From a virus: DNA of 61,620 nt. Within the stretch, counting starts at the first letter, position 1. Each line of letters begins with the position of its first letter. Under the pieces are notes generated by a model. The model was given only the letters and a program-made list of their open reading frames with translations, was not told where the DNA came from and made no database searches. Below, in pieces: positions 45,392 to 52,400 of the stretch. The position numbers were made by a program, and so were the translations under genes. The DNA lies in IMG/VR virus record IMGVR_UViG_3300028559_000041, positions 1 to 61,620 of that record. One strand, written 5' to 3'.

Positions 45392-46051
45392 TTACCAGTT
45401 AGGTAAATAAACTGTATTCACAAATACCATTCTTTCATTAGAATTATAGATTAATTGCTTATGAGTGACATAATTAAGTGATAACATAAAGTTATTATAA
45501 TTAACTGCTCTGCTATCTATCTCTAAAACTATTATAGGTTTATCTCTTTCTATTATTTCCTTTGCACCCTTTAATGCTTCGAGTTCATATCCTTCTAGAT
45601 CTAAATGAATTAGAGATATTTTACAATCTTTAGGAATTATAGAATCTAGTTTAACCATTTCAACCTTATAACCTACATCTCCTATCTCACTTCTTGGTCC
45701 CATTTCTAAACCAATTTCATCTATATGTTTTAATACACATTCGCCATCATATTCCCCTATTGCGTATGGAAATATATTAACATTGTCTAATTTATTTAGC
45801 GATATTGTATCTAATGAAGATTCATACATTAATTTATTAGGTTCAAAAGCCCATACTTTGTCACAGTTTTTTAAAGCCGGTAAAAAATCACCAAAACCTG
45901 ATCCTGCGTGAATTATATTTCCACCTATTGACCTGATATAATCAATTGTTGTATCTTCATGCACATCACCATCTAATATGGTTTGAGCATTATATGTATA
46001 TGCAATTTCTTTTGGTATTGAATAAACACCGTATTTATTCTTCCCTTGCAT
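45392..46051 (-). CDS. FkbM-family methyltransferase
   Basis: 219 residues. SAM-binding motif I is IIHAGSGFGDFLPAL, motif II is VWAFEPNKLMYESS, and the family signature appears as ISLIHLDLEGYELEALKGA followed by KPIIVLEID. FkbM enzymes methylate hydroxyl groups, often on sugars; in phages this could change glycan or nucleotide targets. It overlaps the start of the upstream 46035 gene by 17 bases. Confidence 0.85.
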   Translation of the reverse strand: MQGKNKYGVYSIPKEIAYTYNAQTILDGDVHEDTTIDYIRSIGGNIIHAGSGFGDFLPALKNCDKVWAFEPNKLMYESSLDTISLNKLDNVNIFPYAIGEYDGECVLKHIDEIGLEMGPRSEIGDVGYKVEMVKLDSIIPKDCKISLIHLDLEGYELEALKGAKEIIERDKPIIVLEIDSRAVNYNNFMLSLNYVTHKQLIYNSNERMVFVNTVYLPNW

Positions 46052-46424
46052 CTTTAAATATTTTATTCATTGTCCATCCTCTCCAGAAATCTTTTCCTTC
46101 AGTCTCGGTTTCATCCATGAAATTGATTATTAAATCACTTATTCTTGATTTTATTATCTTTTGATATTCAATTTCCAATTTATCCATCCAAATTTTACTA
46201 AATTCCTCAGATTCATAAACAACTGACTTACCATAATCATATGTTAATTCAATTATATGGTTTCTATTATCTATAGTAATATGTAATGTACTACCATTTT
46301 TTGTTGGTAAATCAACATTAATCAAGTAATATTTATATCCGTATTTTAATTTTTTATTAATAATAATTCTTGGATCATCTATATTCTCTAATACGTAATT
46401 TAAAAAATCTTCAAGTTCTTCCAT
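46035..46424 (-). CDS. Unknown acidic protein
   Basis: 129 residues, MEELEDFLNYVLENIDDPRI then a beta-type centre with LHITIDNRNHIIELTYDYG and a helical end. No family recognised. Its end overlaps the methyltransferase start by 17 bases, suggesting coupled translation. Confidence 0.6.
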   Translation of the reverse strand: MEELEDFLNYVLENIDDPRIIINKKLKYGYKYYLINVDLPTKNGSTLHITIDNRNHIIELTYDYGKSVVYESEEFSKIWMDKLEIEYQKIIKSRISDLIINFMDETETEGKDFWRGWTMNKIFKDAREE

Positions 46425-46433
46425 ATTAGATTT

Positions 46434-47012
46434 TTATATCAAATCAGGTAGAATAAGTTTTAAAGGTTTATCTTTAAGAATTGATTTGATTCCACAGTTT
46501 AGAGCACCTTCATAGTCCGCTCTAACACTATCTCCTATCATTAGTAATTGACCAGGTTGTAATCCACTCCTCTCAATAACTATTTTATAGATATTTGGGT
46601 CTGGTTTAGAATACCCAACATCACAAGAAAATATAGGATCTTTAATCCACTTATCTAAACCAAGATTATAAAAACATTCTTTGTAAGGTGTTGCAATATT
46701 TGATATTAGATATAAGTCATATCTTTTTGATAGTTCATTTAATACAAATTCGGTATCGTCAAATAAATGTGTACTTTCATTCTCTTCTTTGACATCATAC
46801 TCATATTGAGTAGTATAAACATTTGATCCAGGTCTTATCGCCTCTTTGAGTTCTTCAAAGCTAAAATTTTCCGACATTACCTTGTCTCTCCAAAAGTTCA
46901 TTTCTTCTTTGGTGAGTCCTAATGTTCTAAATAAATTTAAATAAGGTTTTGCTTTATACTCGGTATATAATAGTGTATTATATAAATCAAATATTATCGA
47001 TTTTGTTTTCAT
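46434..47012 (-). CDS. HAD-superfamily hydrolase
   Basis: 192 residues. Motif I FDLYNTLLYTE (nucleophile D9, with Y-N-T in place of the usual D-G-T), a helical cap, motif II YLISNIATPYKE, motif III VGYSKPDPNIY with its Lys, and motif IV MIGDSVRADYEGA. It therefore has all four motifs, but the general acid Asp of motif I is replaced by Tyr, as in some dehalogenase-type members. Probably a nucleotide or sugar phosphatase. Confidence 0.8.
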   Translation of the reverse strand: MKTKSIIFDLYNTLLYTEYKAKPYLNLFRTLGLTKEEMNFWRDKVMSENFSFEELKEAIRPGSNVYTTQYEYDVKEENESTHLFDDTEFVLNELSKRYDLYLISNIATPYKECFYNLGLDKWIKDPIFSCDVGYSKPDPNIYKIVIERSGLQPGQLLMIGDSVRADYEGALNCGIKSILKDKPLKLILPDLI

Positions 47013-47050
47013 TTAAGTTATATAAAAGATATATCATGATGTTACATGAA

Positions 47051-47764
47051 TTACATAAATGTTGCAATAAAGTTTTCTTCATCATCACACAATTTGCATC
47101 CTAAAATTGAACTAGTAATATTTTTAACATTTTCTTTAGTTAAAATCTCTTCTATCTTATTATTGAATTTCTCTGTATCCATAAAATCCTTTACATTCAC
47201 ATTAAGATCTAAATCCGAGCTTCCTAAATCTAGTTTAATATTTTTACTAAATGTTTGATTTAACACATAGTCTTTAATATTTTCTTTTATTATATTTAAT
47301 TCATCTTCATTATAAATCACAATATTTAATTCATCTATTTTAAATATATGTTTTTCAGCAGAAACAACATCAATTTGACTTAAAGATACATCATAATAAT
47401 CTGCTAATATTTTTTCATGATTTATAGTCACATTGTCTATCCCTTTATATAAACACTGTTTAAGATCTAAAATTTTAAAATCGTCAGATTCTAGAAATTT
47501 AAAGTTTTCAAAAGTCATCACAGAGTCTTTTCTCATAGATACTCTATCTTGTAAGATATCGGATAAAACCTGTTCGATTCCATTTACATCGGATAAACCT
47601 CTTCTACTTATAAAGTTTTTAAGTTTGGCTTTATTTTCTAAAAGATAAGATTCTACTCTACTAGGTTTAAATTTATGTTTCTTAATAAATTCTTCTATAT
47701 AGTCATCAACATATTGATTTACAAGTTGATAGTATTTGTTTGCATCTTCGGAATTTCTTATCAT
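47051..47764 (-). CDS. Unknown 237-residue protein
   Basis: Begins MIRNSEDANKYYQLVNQYVD, helical and rich in K, D, E, I and N, with a late CKLCDDEENF. No family recognised. A TTAATATATA box 5 bases before the start suggests its own promoter. Confidence 0.6.
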   Translation of the reverse strand: MIRNSEDANKYYQLVNQYVDDYIEEFIKKHKFKPSRVESYLLENKAKLKNFISRRGLSDVNGIEQVLSDILQDRVSMRKDSVMTFENFKFLESDDFKILDLKQCLYKGIDNVTINHEKILADYYDVSLSQIDVVSAEKHIFKIDELNIVIYNEDELNIIKENIKDYVLNQTFSKNIKLDLGSSDLDLNVNVKDFMDTEKFNNKIEEILTKENVKNITSSILGCKLCDDEENFIATFM

Positions 47765-47769
47765 AAAAG

Positions 47770-47779
47770 TATATATTAA
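47770..47779 (-). promoter_or_regulatory. TTAATATATA box before the 47051 gene
   Basis: Exact minus-strand copy, 5 bases before the ATG at 47764. Confidence 0.3.
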
Positions 47780-47858
47780 AAATAATTTGCACTTTTATTA
47801 ATTTTTTTCTAAACAAAAATCGTTCCAAATTATATATAAAAATAAAAGTAAATATAAA

Positions 47859-48032
47859 ATGAAAAAGGTATTTTTAGCATTAACAATTTTTACAGTAATT
47901 GCATCATCTTGTGGAACAAGTTCAACTGATGGAACTGTTACTAATGACAGCACATCGGTTAAACAAGACTCAATGACTTGTGACACAACAAAATGTGATA
48001 CAACTTGTGTAGCTGATTCAGTTAAGAAATAA
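47859..48032 (+). CDS. Small phage-encoded lipoprotein
   Basis: 57 residues. MKKVFLALTIFTVIASSC is a typical lipoprotein signal with lipobox ASSC, giving a mature protein of about 40 residues. The mature part is rich in Thr, Ser and Asp and has the Cys pattern M-T-C-D-T-T-K-C-D-T-T-C. It would be lipid-anchored in the envelope. Short phage lipoproteins often block receptors or entry of related phages, as T5 Llp does, or act in lysis as o-spanins. This one has no coiled coil, so exclusion is the better guess. It has its own strong terminator. Confidence 0.75.
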   Translation: MKKVFLALTIFTVIASSCGTSSTDGTVTNDSTSVKQDSMTCDTTKCDTTCVADSVKK

Positions 48033-48052
48033 TTGTTACTGAATATAAAAAT

Positions 48053-48080
48053 AAGCCCCAGATATCTCTGGGGTTTTTTT
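48053..48080 (+). terminator. Intrinsic terminator after the lipoprotein gene
   Basis: Stem CCCCAGA (48056-48062) with TCTGGGG (48067-48073), loop TATC, then seven T. Confidence 0.9.
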
Positions 48081-48095
48081 ATGCACTAATTAAAA

Positions 48096-48105
48096 TTAAT
48101 ATATA
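48096..48105 (+). promoter_or_regulatory. TTAATATATA box before the WYL-like gene
   Basis: Exact copy whose last A is the first base of the ATG of the small tag frame at 48105. Confidence 0.3.
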
Positions 48106-48146
48106 TGAAAACACTAAAAATTATTCATGAATATTTCTCAAGTTAA
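48105..48146 (+). other. 13-codon tag frame out of phase with the WYL-like gene
   Basis: ATG at 48105 opens MKTLKIIHEYFSS and then stops. The peptide is a good match to the tag found at the start of other proteins, but the following gene (48127) is in a different frame and starts inside it. Either a one-base indel cut the tag off the gene, or a ribosomal frameshift joins them, or it is a leader peptide. Confidence 0.45.
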
Positions 48147-49032
48147 ATCTTTCTTTAATCGTAAGCCTGTTGAATTTATAGTTAAGGAATCTTATAATGA
48201 TCTTAAAGAAGATAGAGAGTTTATTCCTAGATTCTCACTTAAAAACATTAAGGACTTCCAAAATGTTCCTATAAACTCACCAATTAAATATGATGAAAAG
48301 CTTTTGATTAAAGCTATTCAATATGGAATGATATTTTTGATTAACTATAAAGGAGAAAAAGATAAATTATTTAGTGGTCATGAAAGAGTTATTTATCCTA
48401 TGGTTTTGGGAAGATCCGCACAAGGTAAGACTTTACTTAGAGGATGGCATTTAAATGGATGGTCTGTTTCTAAAAATAGACATATAAATAAAATATGGAG
48501 ACTTTTTAGGACAGATAGAATTTTATCTATGACTTTTACAGGATCATTCTACAGACTTCCACCAGCGGGTTATAACATGAATGATAAAGGAATGAGAGGG
48601 GGACTAATTGTAAGTGCTGATTTCAACGCTATTAGAAGAAATCAACAAAATTTGGTTCAACAAAATGTAATTCAAAATAGAGAAGACGTATCATTGAGTC
48701 AAGATGAGAGAAAATTTGTAACGATAAGAGTAAAAGGAACAGATTCTAAACTAGACCTAAACAAACCACTTGATAACGCATATATAAATAACCTTAAAAA
48801 TGTTGAAAATGTTAGAATATCATTCCTAAAGAGTATATATGGGAACCAGTATGTCGCAATACTTGGTGCAATGGGTGAGCCAGGAAATACTGTTAAAATA
48901 TTAGATGATAAAGGTAAAAATTTAGGAGTTTATAAAGTTTTAGATTCAACAACGGGTCAAATACTTAAAAGTATTACTAAAGTAAAGGGTAATTCACTCT
49001 ATGATTTATACATTTTTGATAAAAAGATTTAA
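48127..49032 (+). CDS. WYL-like domain protein
   Basis: 301 residues from the ATG at 48127. Residues 55-155 look like a WYL-type Sm-fold ligand-sensing domain: MIFLINYKGE, then ERVIYPMVLGRSAQGKTLLR, RLFRTDRILSM and PPAGYNMND. The second half (200-301) is a separate beta-rich domain with GNQYVAILGAMGEPGNTVKI. WYL domains usually regulate transcription or sense nucleic acids, including in defence systems. No DNA-binding helix-turn-helix is seen, so it may be a virion or effector protein. See the out-of-phase tag at 48105. Confidence 0.55.
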   Translation: MNISQVKSFFNRKPVEFIVKESYNDLKEDREFIPRFSLKNIKDFQNVPINSPIKYDEKLLIKAIQYGMIFLINYKGEKDKLFSGHERVIYPMVLGRSAQGKTLLRGWHLNGWSVSKNRHINKIWRLFRTDRILSMTFTGSFYRLPPAGYNMNDKGMRGGLIVSADFNAIRRNQQNLVQQNVIQNREDVSLSQDERKFVTIRVKGTDSKLDLNKPLDNAYINNLKNVENVRISFLKSIYGNQYVAILGAMGEPGNTVKILDDKGKNLGVYKVLDSTTGQILKSITKVKGNSLYDLYIFDKKI

Positions 49033-49038
49033 TATATA
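49029..49038 (+). promoter_or_regulatory. TTAATATATA box before the PPK2 gene
   Basis: Exact copy overlapping the stop of the previous gene and ending 4 bases before the ATG at 49043. Confidence 0.3.
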
Positions 49039-49042
49039 ATAT

Positions 49043-50194
49043 ATGTTACGATATTTAAAACACATAAAAGAAGAATTAAACATCAGCAAAATGACTGATG
49101 CCGATTTTAGTAATTTATTAAAAAATATTACTACTAATCTGGATCAATATAAAAATTCAATATTATTTAATATTGAATATAATCTTAAAACCAATAAAAT
49201 TGAGTATAAAGATTTTAATAATATCAATGTACCTCAAATTATATCACAACTAAATTCAAGTTTAGGAAAAGATATTGTAGATCAATTTAATATTGAATCT
49301 TTTCTAAGAAAAATTAATCAAATTTTAGATTTGAAGAAAAGAAATACTAAAAAGAAGATTAAAGAAGAATTTATAAGTTATTATTCTTCATTAGAAGATA
49401 GATTTGAAGAAGAATCACAAGATTCTAAAGAAGAAGACCATTTTGATAGAGTAGAAGGAGAACACTCTCTAATAACACGTAGAAAATATGAAGATGAGAA
49501 ATATGATATTCAAGTTGAATTAATGAAACTACAAGAATGGGTTATTAAAAATAATGAAAGAGTTGCAATTGTTTTTGAAGGTAGAGATTCAGCTGGTAAA
49601 GGTTCAACTATTAAAAGATTTATTGAGTATTTAAATCCTAAACACTTCAGAGTTGTTGCTCTTGGATTACCAACAGAAGAAGAGAAGAATAATTGGTTTG
49701 GTAGATATGAAAAACACTTACCAAACCCAGGTGAAATTGTTTTCTTTGATAGATCTTGGTATAATAGAGGAGTTGTTGAACCAGCAATGGGTTATTGCAG
49801 CGAAGAACAATATATGAACTTTATAGAAAATGTTGGAGATTGGGAGGAATCAATGATTAAAAAAGGATTAATTCTAATTAAATTCTGGTTTTCTATAACA
49901 AAAGAGAAACAACAATTAAGATTTGAGTTAAGAAAACAATCACCTTTAAAGTATTGGAAGTTTTCACCAAATGATGCAAAAGTTGTTGATAAATGGGACA
50001 TAATAACCAATTATAAGAATCAAATGTTTAATAAAACTTCAACAAGAATGTCGCCTTGGGTGATAATAAATTCTAACGATAAAAAAATAGGAAGATTAAA
50101 TGCAATGAGATATGTTTTAGATAAAATAAAATATGACAATAAAGATGAAACAAAATGTCATTGGTATCCAGAAGTAGTAAATATTTTAAAATAA
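49043..50194 (+). CDS. Tagged PPK2-type polyphosphate kinase
   Basis: 383 residues. The start MLRYLKHIKEELNISK resembles the tag. Residues 20-160 are an added helical, acidic region. The PPK2 core follows: Walker A FEGRDSAGKGSTIKRF (about 176-191), lid and Y-L-N-P-K-H-F, Walker B FFDRSWYNRGVVEP (about 233-246), and the end W-V-I-I-N-S-N-D-K-K-x-x-R-L-N-A. PPK2 moves phosphate between polyphosphate and nucleotides, usually to make ATP or GTP from the diphosphate. If packaged, it could support energy supply at infection. It ends in a strong terminator. Confidence 0.88.
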   Translation: MLRYLKHIKEELNISKMTDADFSNLLKNITTNLDQYKNSILFNIEYNLKTNKIEYKDFNNINVPQIISQLNSSLGKDIVDQFNIESFLRKINQILDLKKRNTKKKIKEEFISYYSSLEDRFEEESQDSKEEDHFDRVEGEHSLITRRKYEDEKYDIQVELMKLQEWVIKNNERVAIVFEGRDSAGKGSTIKRFIEYLNPKHFRVVALGLPTEEEKNNWFGRYEKHLPNPGEIVFFDRSWYNRGVVEPAMGYCSEEQYMNFIENVGDWEESMIKKGLILIKFWFSITKEKQQLRFELRKQSPLKYWKFSPNDAKVVDKWDIITNYKNQMFNKTSTRMSPWVIINSNDKKIGRLNAMRYVLDKIKYDNKDETKCHWYPEVVNILK

Positions 50195-50222
50195 AAAAAC
50201 CCACTCAAATGAGTGGGTTTTT
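50193..50222. terminator. Bidirectional terminator with CCCACTC stem
   Basis: Stem AAACCCACTC with GAGTGGGTTT, loop AAAT, identical to the hairpin at 43524. Between convergent PPK2 and endolysin genes. Confidence 0.9.
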
Positions 50223-50226
50223 AGTT

Positions 50227-50763
50227 TTATAGTTGAATATACGTTGTACCGGGTATAAATTGTTTAGCAGTGTGTTTTGGTAACAATGTTCTCCAAGTAT
50301 TTCCAAATGTTTTTTCAAAATGTGGAGCATCTTTAAAAGATTTCCAATCACCTCCCCATTCCCATCCGTGTTTCTTTAGAATGTTAACAACTTCCATCCA
50401 ATCAGCTTTACCATCTTTATCGAAATCTACATTTGTTTCCCAAGAAGCAGATTCAAATGTACCATCTGCATTAGTATCTTTTAGAAGTACAATATCAAGT
50501 GCCAGTCCAAAATTGTGTATAGATTGACCACCTTTTGCTTTTGTTACAACGCCTAATCTTTTACCATTAGCGTCAAATAATTTAGTTCTACCTTGTGCAT
50601 AAAGAGCATCTTGCTCAGCGAATGTTCTTAAAGTATATGCAAATCTACATATAGCTCTTCCAGATAAAGCTGGAATGATTTCATTTAAGTAAATATCTTT
50701 AACTTCTTGTCTAACTGCTGGATGTAATAATTCAATTCTATCCAATGTTGGTTTATCACTCAT
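50227..50763 (-). CDS. Endolysin, M15-family peptidase
   Basis: 178 residues. The zinc-site pattern of M15 peptidases is complete: QSIHNFGLALDI (H83, D90) and WGGDWKSFKDAPHFE (H148), as in T5 endolysin and VanY-type enzymes. They cut the peptide part of peptidoglycan. Between the two zinc blocks lie two acidic loops, DTNADGTFE (96-104) and DFDKDGKAD (113-121), of the EF-hand calcium type. T5 endolysin is known to be switched on by calcium. No signal peptide, so a holin would be needed; none is obvious nearby. Confidence 0.88.
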   Translation of the reverse strand: MSDKPTLDRIELLHPAVRQEVKDIYLNEIIPALSGRAICRFAYTLRTFAEQDALYAQGRTKLFDANGKRLGVVTKAKGGQSIHNFGLALDIVLLKDTNADGTFESASWETNVDFDKDGKADWMEVVNILKKHGWEWGGDWKSFKDAPHFEKTFGNTWRTLLPKHTAKQFIPGTTYIQL

Positions 50764-50822
50764 AATATTAATATTTTTTGAGTATATATTTAACTTTTTT
50801 TCTTACTTATAGTATAATAAAT

Positions 50823-51314
50823 ATGAATGTATATAATGCAGAAGAAGTTGAAAGAATTAATAGATTAAAAGAGACTAATGATAAATTAGAAAAGTATTTT
50901 ACTGATAAAAGAGAGAATTGGGAAAAAGAAATTGAACCTCTTTTTGAAACTATTAAAGTAGAGATAAACTTACAAACTTCCCGACAGATTATTGAAACAC
51001 AATCTCTCTGCTTAACATATCGTCAAAAGATTACCGAAGAGATTTCTTCATTTTTAGATAAACGATCTAAACAAGATGTTAAATTAAAAAGAATTAAACA
51101 AGATAAATTTATCTGGTACGCAACTTCATTCGGCATTAAAACAAATATGGGTGAGAAATCATTGTTAATTGAAGCTCATGTTGCAGAGGAACAAAGAAAT
51201 ATTGAATTAATTGAAAATTATATCGAATATCTTAGACAAACTAATAAAAATTTGGAAAGTTTGCAATTCACTATTAAGAATATTATAGATTTATTTAACT
51301 ACTTAGGAAGATAA
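50823..51314 (+). CDS. UvsY-like recombination mediator (probable)
   Basis: 163 residues from the ATG at 50823; the longer frame starts in the divergent promoter. Nearly all helical. The end KSLLIEAHVAEEQRNIELIE and then SLQFTIKNIIDLFNYLG follows the pattern of T4 UvsY (a long helix, then F-A-I-K-x-x-I), as does a basic middle (K-R-I-K-Q-D-K-F). UvsY loads UvsX on single-stranded DNA covered by gp32. Sequence likeness is weak, so this is a moderate call. Confidence 0.5.
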   Translation: MNVYNAEEVERINRLKETNDKLEKYFTDKRENWEKEIEPLFETIKVEINLQTSRQIIETQSLCLTYRQKITEEISSFLDKRSKQDVKLKRIKQDKFIWYATSFGIKTNMGEKSLLIEAHVAEEQRNIELIENYIEYLRQTNKNLESLQFTIKNIIDLFNYLGR

Positions 51315-51342
51315 TTTTTTTAAACACAATTATATTAAATAT

Positions 51343-51702
51343 ATGTCTAAATTTATTTTAAAAAAAGATTGGATTCTAAAATACACAATTTTAGATAAAC
51401 AAGGTCAAGAATTACTATACACAAAAGGTAAAATATTCGAACCTAACGAACACGGAGAGTATATAATATCAAGTACACACGGTCAGATGATACTCAAATA
51501 TAAGGACATGAAATCGTCTGTTGATGGAGAAGATCTTCTATTTGAAGAAGTAGAGGAACTTCCAGAAATAAAAATTTCTCTTTTGGAAGAAGATGAAGAT
51601 GCTATAAAAAATTATAGACTTCAATTGGATGTTAAAACAACACCAAGAAAAGCAAAAGAGATTGAAAATTATTTAAGAAAAACTTTACAAGAAATGTTAT
51701 AA
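51343..51702 (+). CDS. Unknown 119-residue protein
   Basis: MSKFILKKDWILKYTILDKQ opens a beta-rich first half (Y-T-K-G-K-I-F and G-E-Y-I-I-S), followed by acidic helices with KTTPRKAKEIENYLRK. No family recognised. It may share a transcript with the UvsY-like gene 28 bases upstream. Confidence 0.65.
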   Translation: MSKFILKKDWILKYTILDKQGQELLYTKGKIFEPNEHGEYIISSTHGQMILKYKDMKSSVDGEDLLFEEVEELPEIKISLLEEDEDAIKNYRLQLDVKTTPRKAKEIENYLRKTLQEML

Positions 51703-51745
51703 ATTTTTGTATATTTGTATATAGATAAAAATGGTGCTATTGTAG

Positions 51746-51783
51746 GTTAGAATATTTTATATATAAATTAAAAATATTCTAAC
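51746..51783 (+). promoter_or_regulatory. Hairpin with TATA-rich loop just before GIY-YIG gene
   Basis: Perfect 13-bp inverted repeat, GTTAGAATATTTT (51746-51758) with AAAATATTCTAAC (51771-51783); the 12-base loop reads ATATATAAATTA. It ends 4 bases before the ATG. No T-run follows, so it is not a terminator. The layout resembles the regulatory hairpin of T4 I-TevI, which blocks translation of early transcripts while a late promoter inside it gives open mRNA. Confidence 0.5.
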
Positions 51784-51787
51784 AACT

Positions 51788-52396
51788 ATGAAAATAATAT
51801 GTATTTACTCTATAAAAAATATGGAAAATGAAAAGATATATATCGGTAGTTCAGTTGATTTCAATAGAAGGAAAAGAGTGCATTTAAATTTACTTTTTAA
51901 AAATAAACATCACTCAATAAAGCTTCAAAATAGTTTTAATAAACATGGATTTGATAAATTTCATTTTAGTATTTTAGAAATGGTTGACAGTATCGATTTA
52001 TTAATAGAAATTGAGCAAAAATATTTAACAAAACTTAAACCGGATTTAAATATGACACATATAGCTGGATTAAACTCACATATCGGCTTAAAAAGGAGTG
52101 AAACAACTAAAGAGAAAATAAGATTGTCAAATACTGGAAAATTAACATCAGAAGAGACTAAAGAAAAACTTAGACAACATAACTTAGGAAAAAAACAAAG
52201 TAAGGAGACAAAAGATAAAAAGGCAAAAGCACTTTACAAACCAATTATACAAATCAAAAATGATGGAGAAACGATTGAATGGGAGAGTGCAACAGTTGCA
52301 TCCAATGTATTAGGTATAAGTAGAAGAGTAATATATGCGTGTCTTTGGGGCACAAAAAAGACCTATAAAAAAAGTAAATGGATTTATAAAAAATAA
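51788..52396 (+). CDS. GIY-YIG homing endonuclease
   Basis: 202 residues. Nuclease domain: CIYSIKN (residues 5-11), KIYIGSS (16-22), R27/R30, and the catalytic Glu in IEIEQKYL (about 74-81). Two NUMOD3-type pieces follow (G-L-K-R-S-E-T-T-K-E-K, L-T-S-E-E-T-K-E-K), then a NUMOD1-type DNA-binding domain (SATVASNVLGISRRVIYACL) and the end KTYKKSKWIYKK. It is inserted between the 51343 gene and the NAD salvage operon, which starts four bases after its stop. Confidence 0.93.
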   Translation: MKIICIYSIKNMENEKIYIGSSVDFNRRKRVHLNLLFKNKHHSIKLQNSFNKHGFDKFHFSILEMVDSIDLLIEIEQKYLTKLKPDLNMTHIAGLNSHIGLKRSETTKEKIRLSNTGKLTSEETKEKLRQHNLGKKQSKETKDKKAKALYKPIIQIKNDGETIEWESATVASNVLGISRRVIYACLWGTKKTYKKSKWIYKK

Positions 52397-52400
52397 AAAA

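Noticed and set aside
49792-50010. Minus-strand open frame within PPK2
   Set aside because: Antisense to a well-conserved enzyme core; no promoter or start context.
51710-51717. TATATTTG as promoter of the GIY-YIG gene
   Set aside because: No TTTG at the right distance upstream was clear, and it lies 70 bases before the ATG; kept only as a weak possibility.
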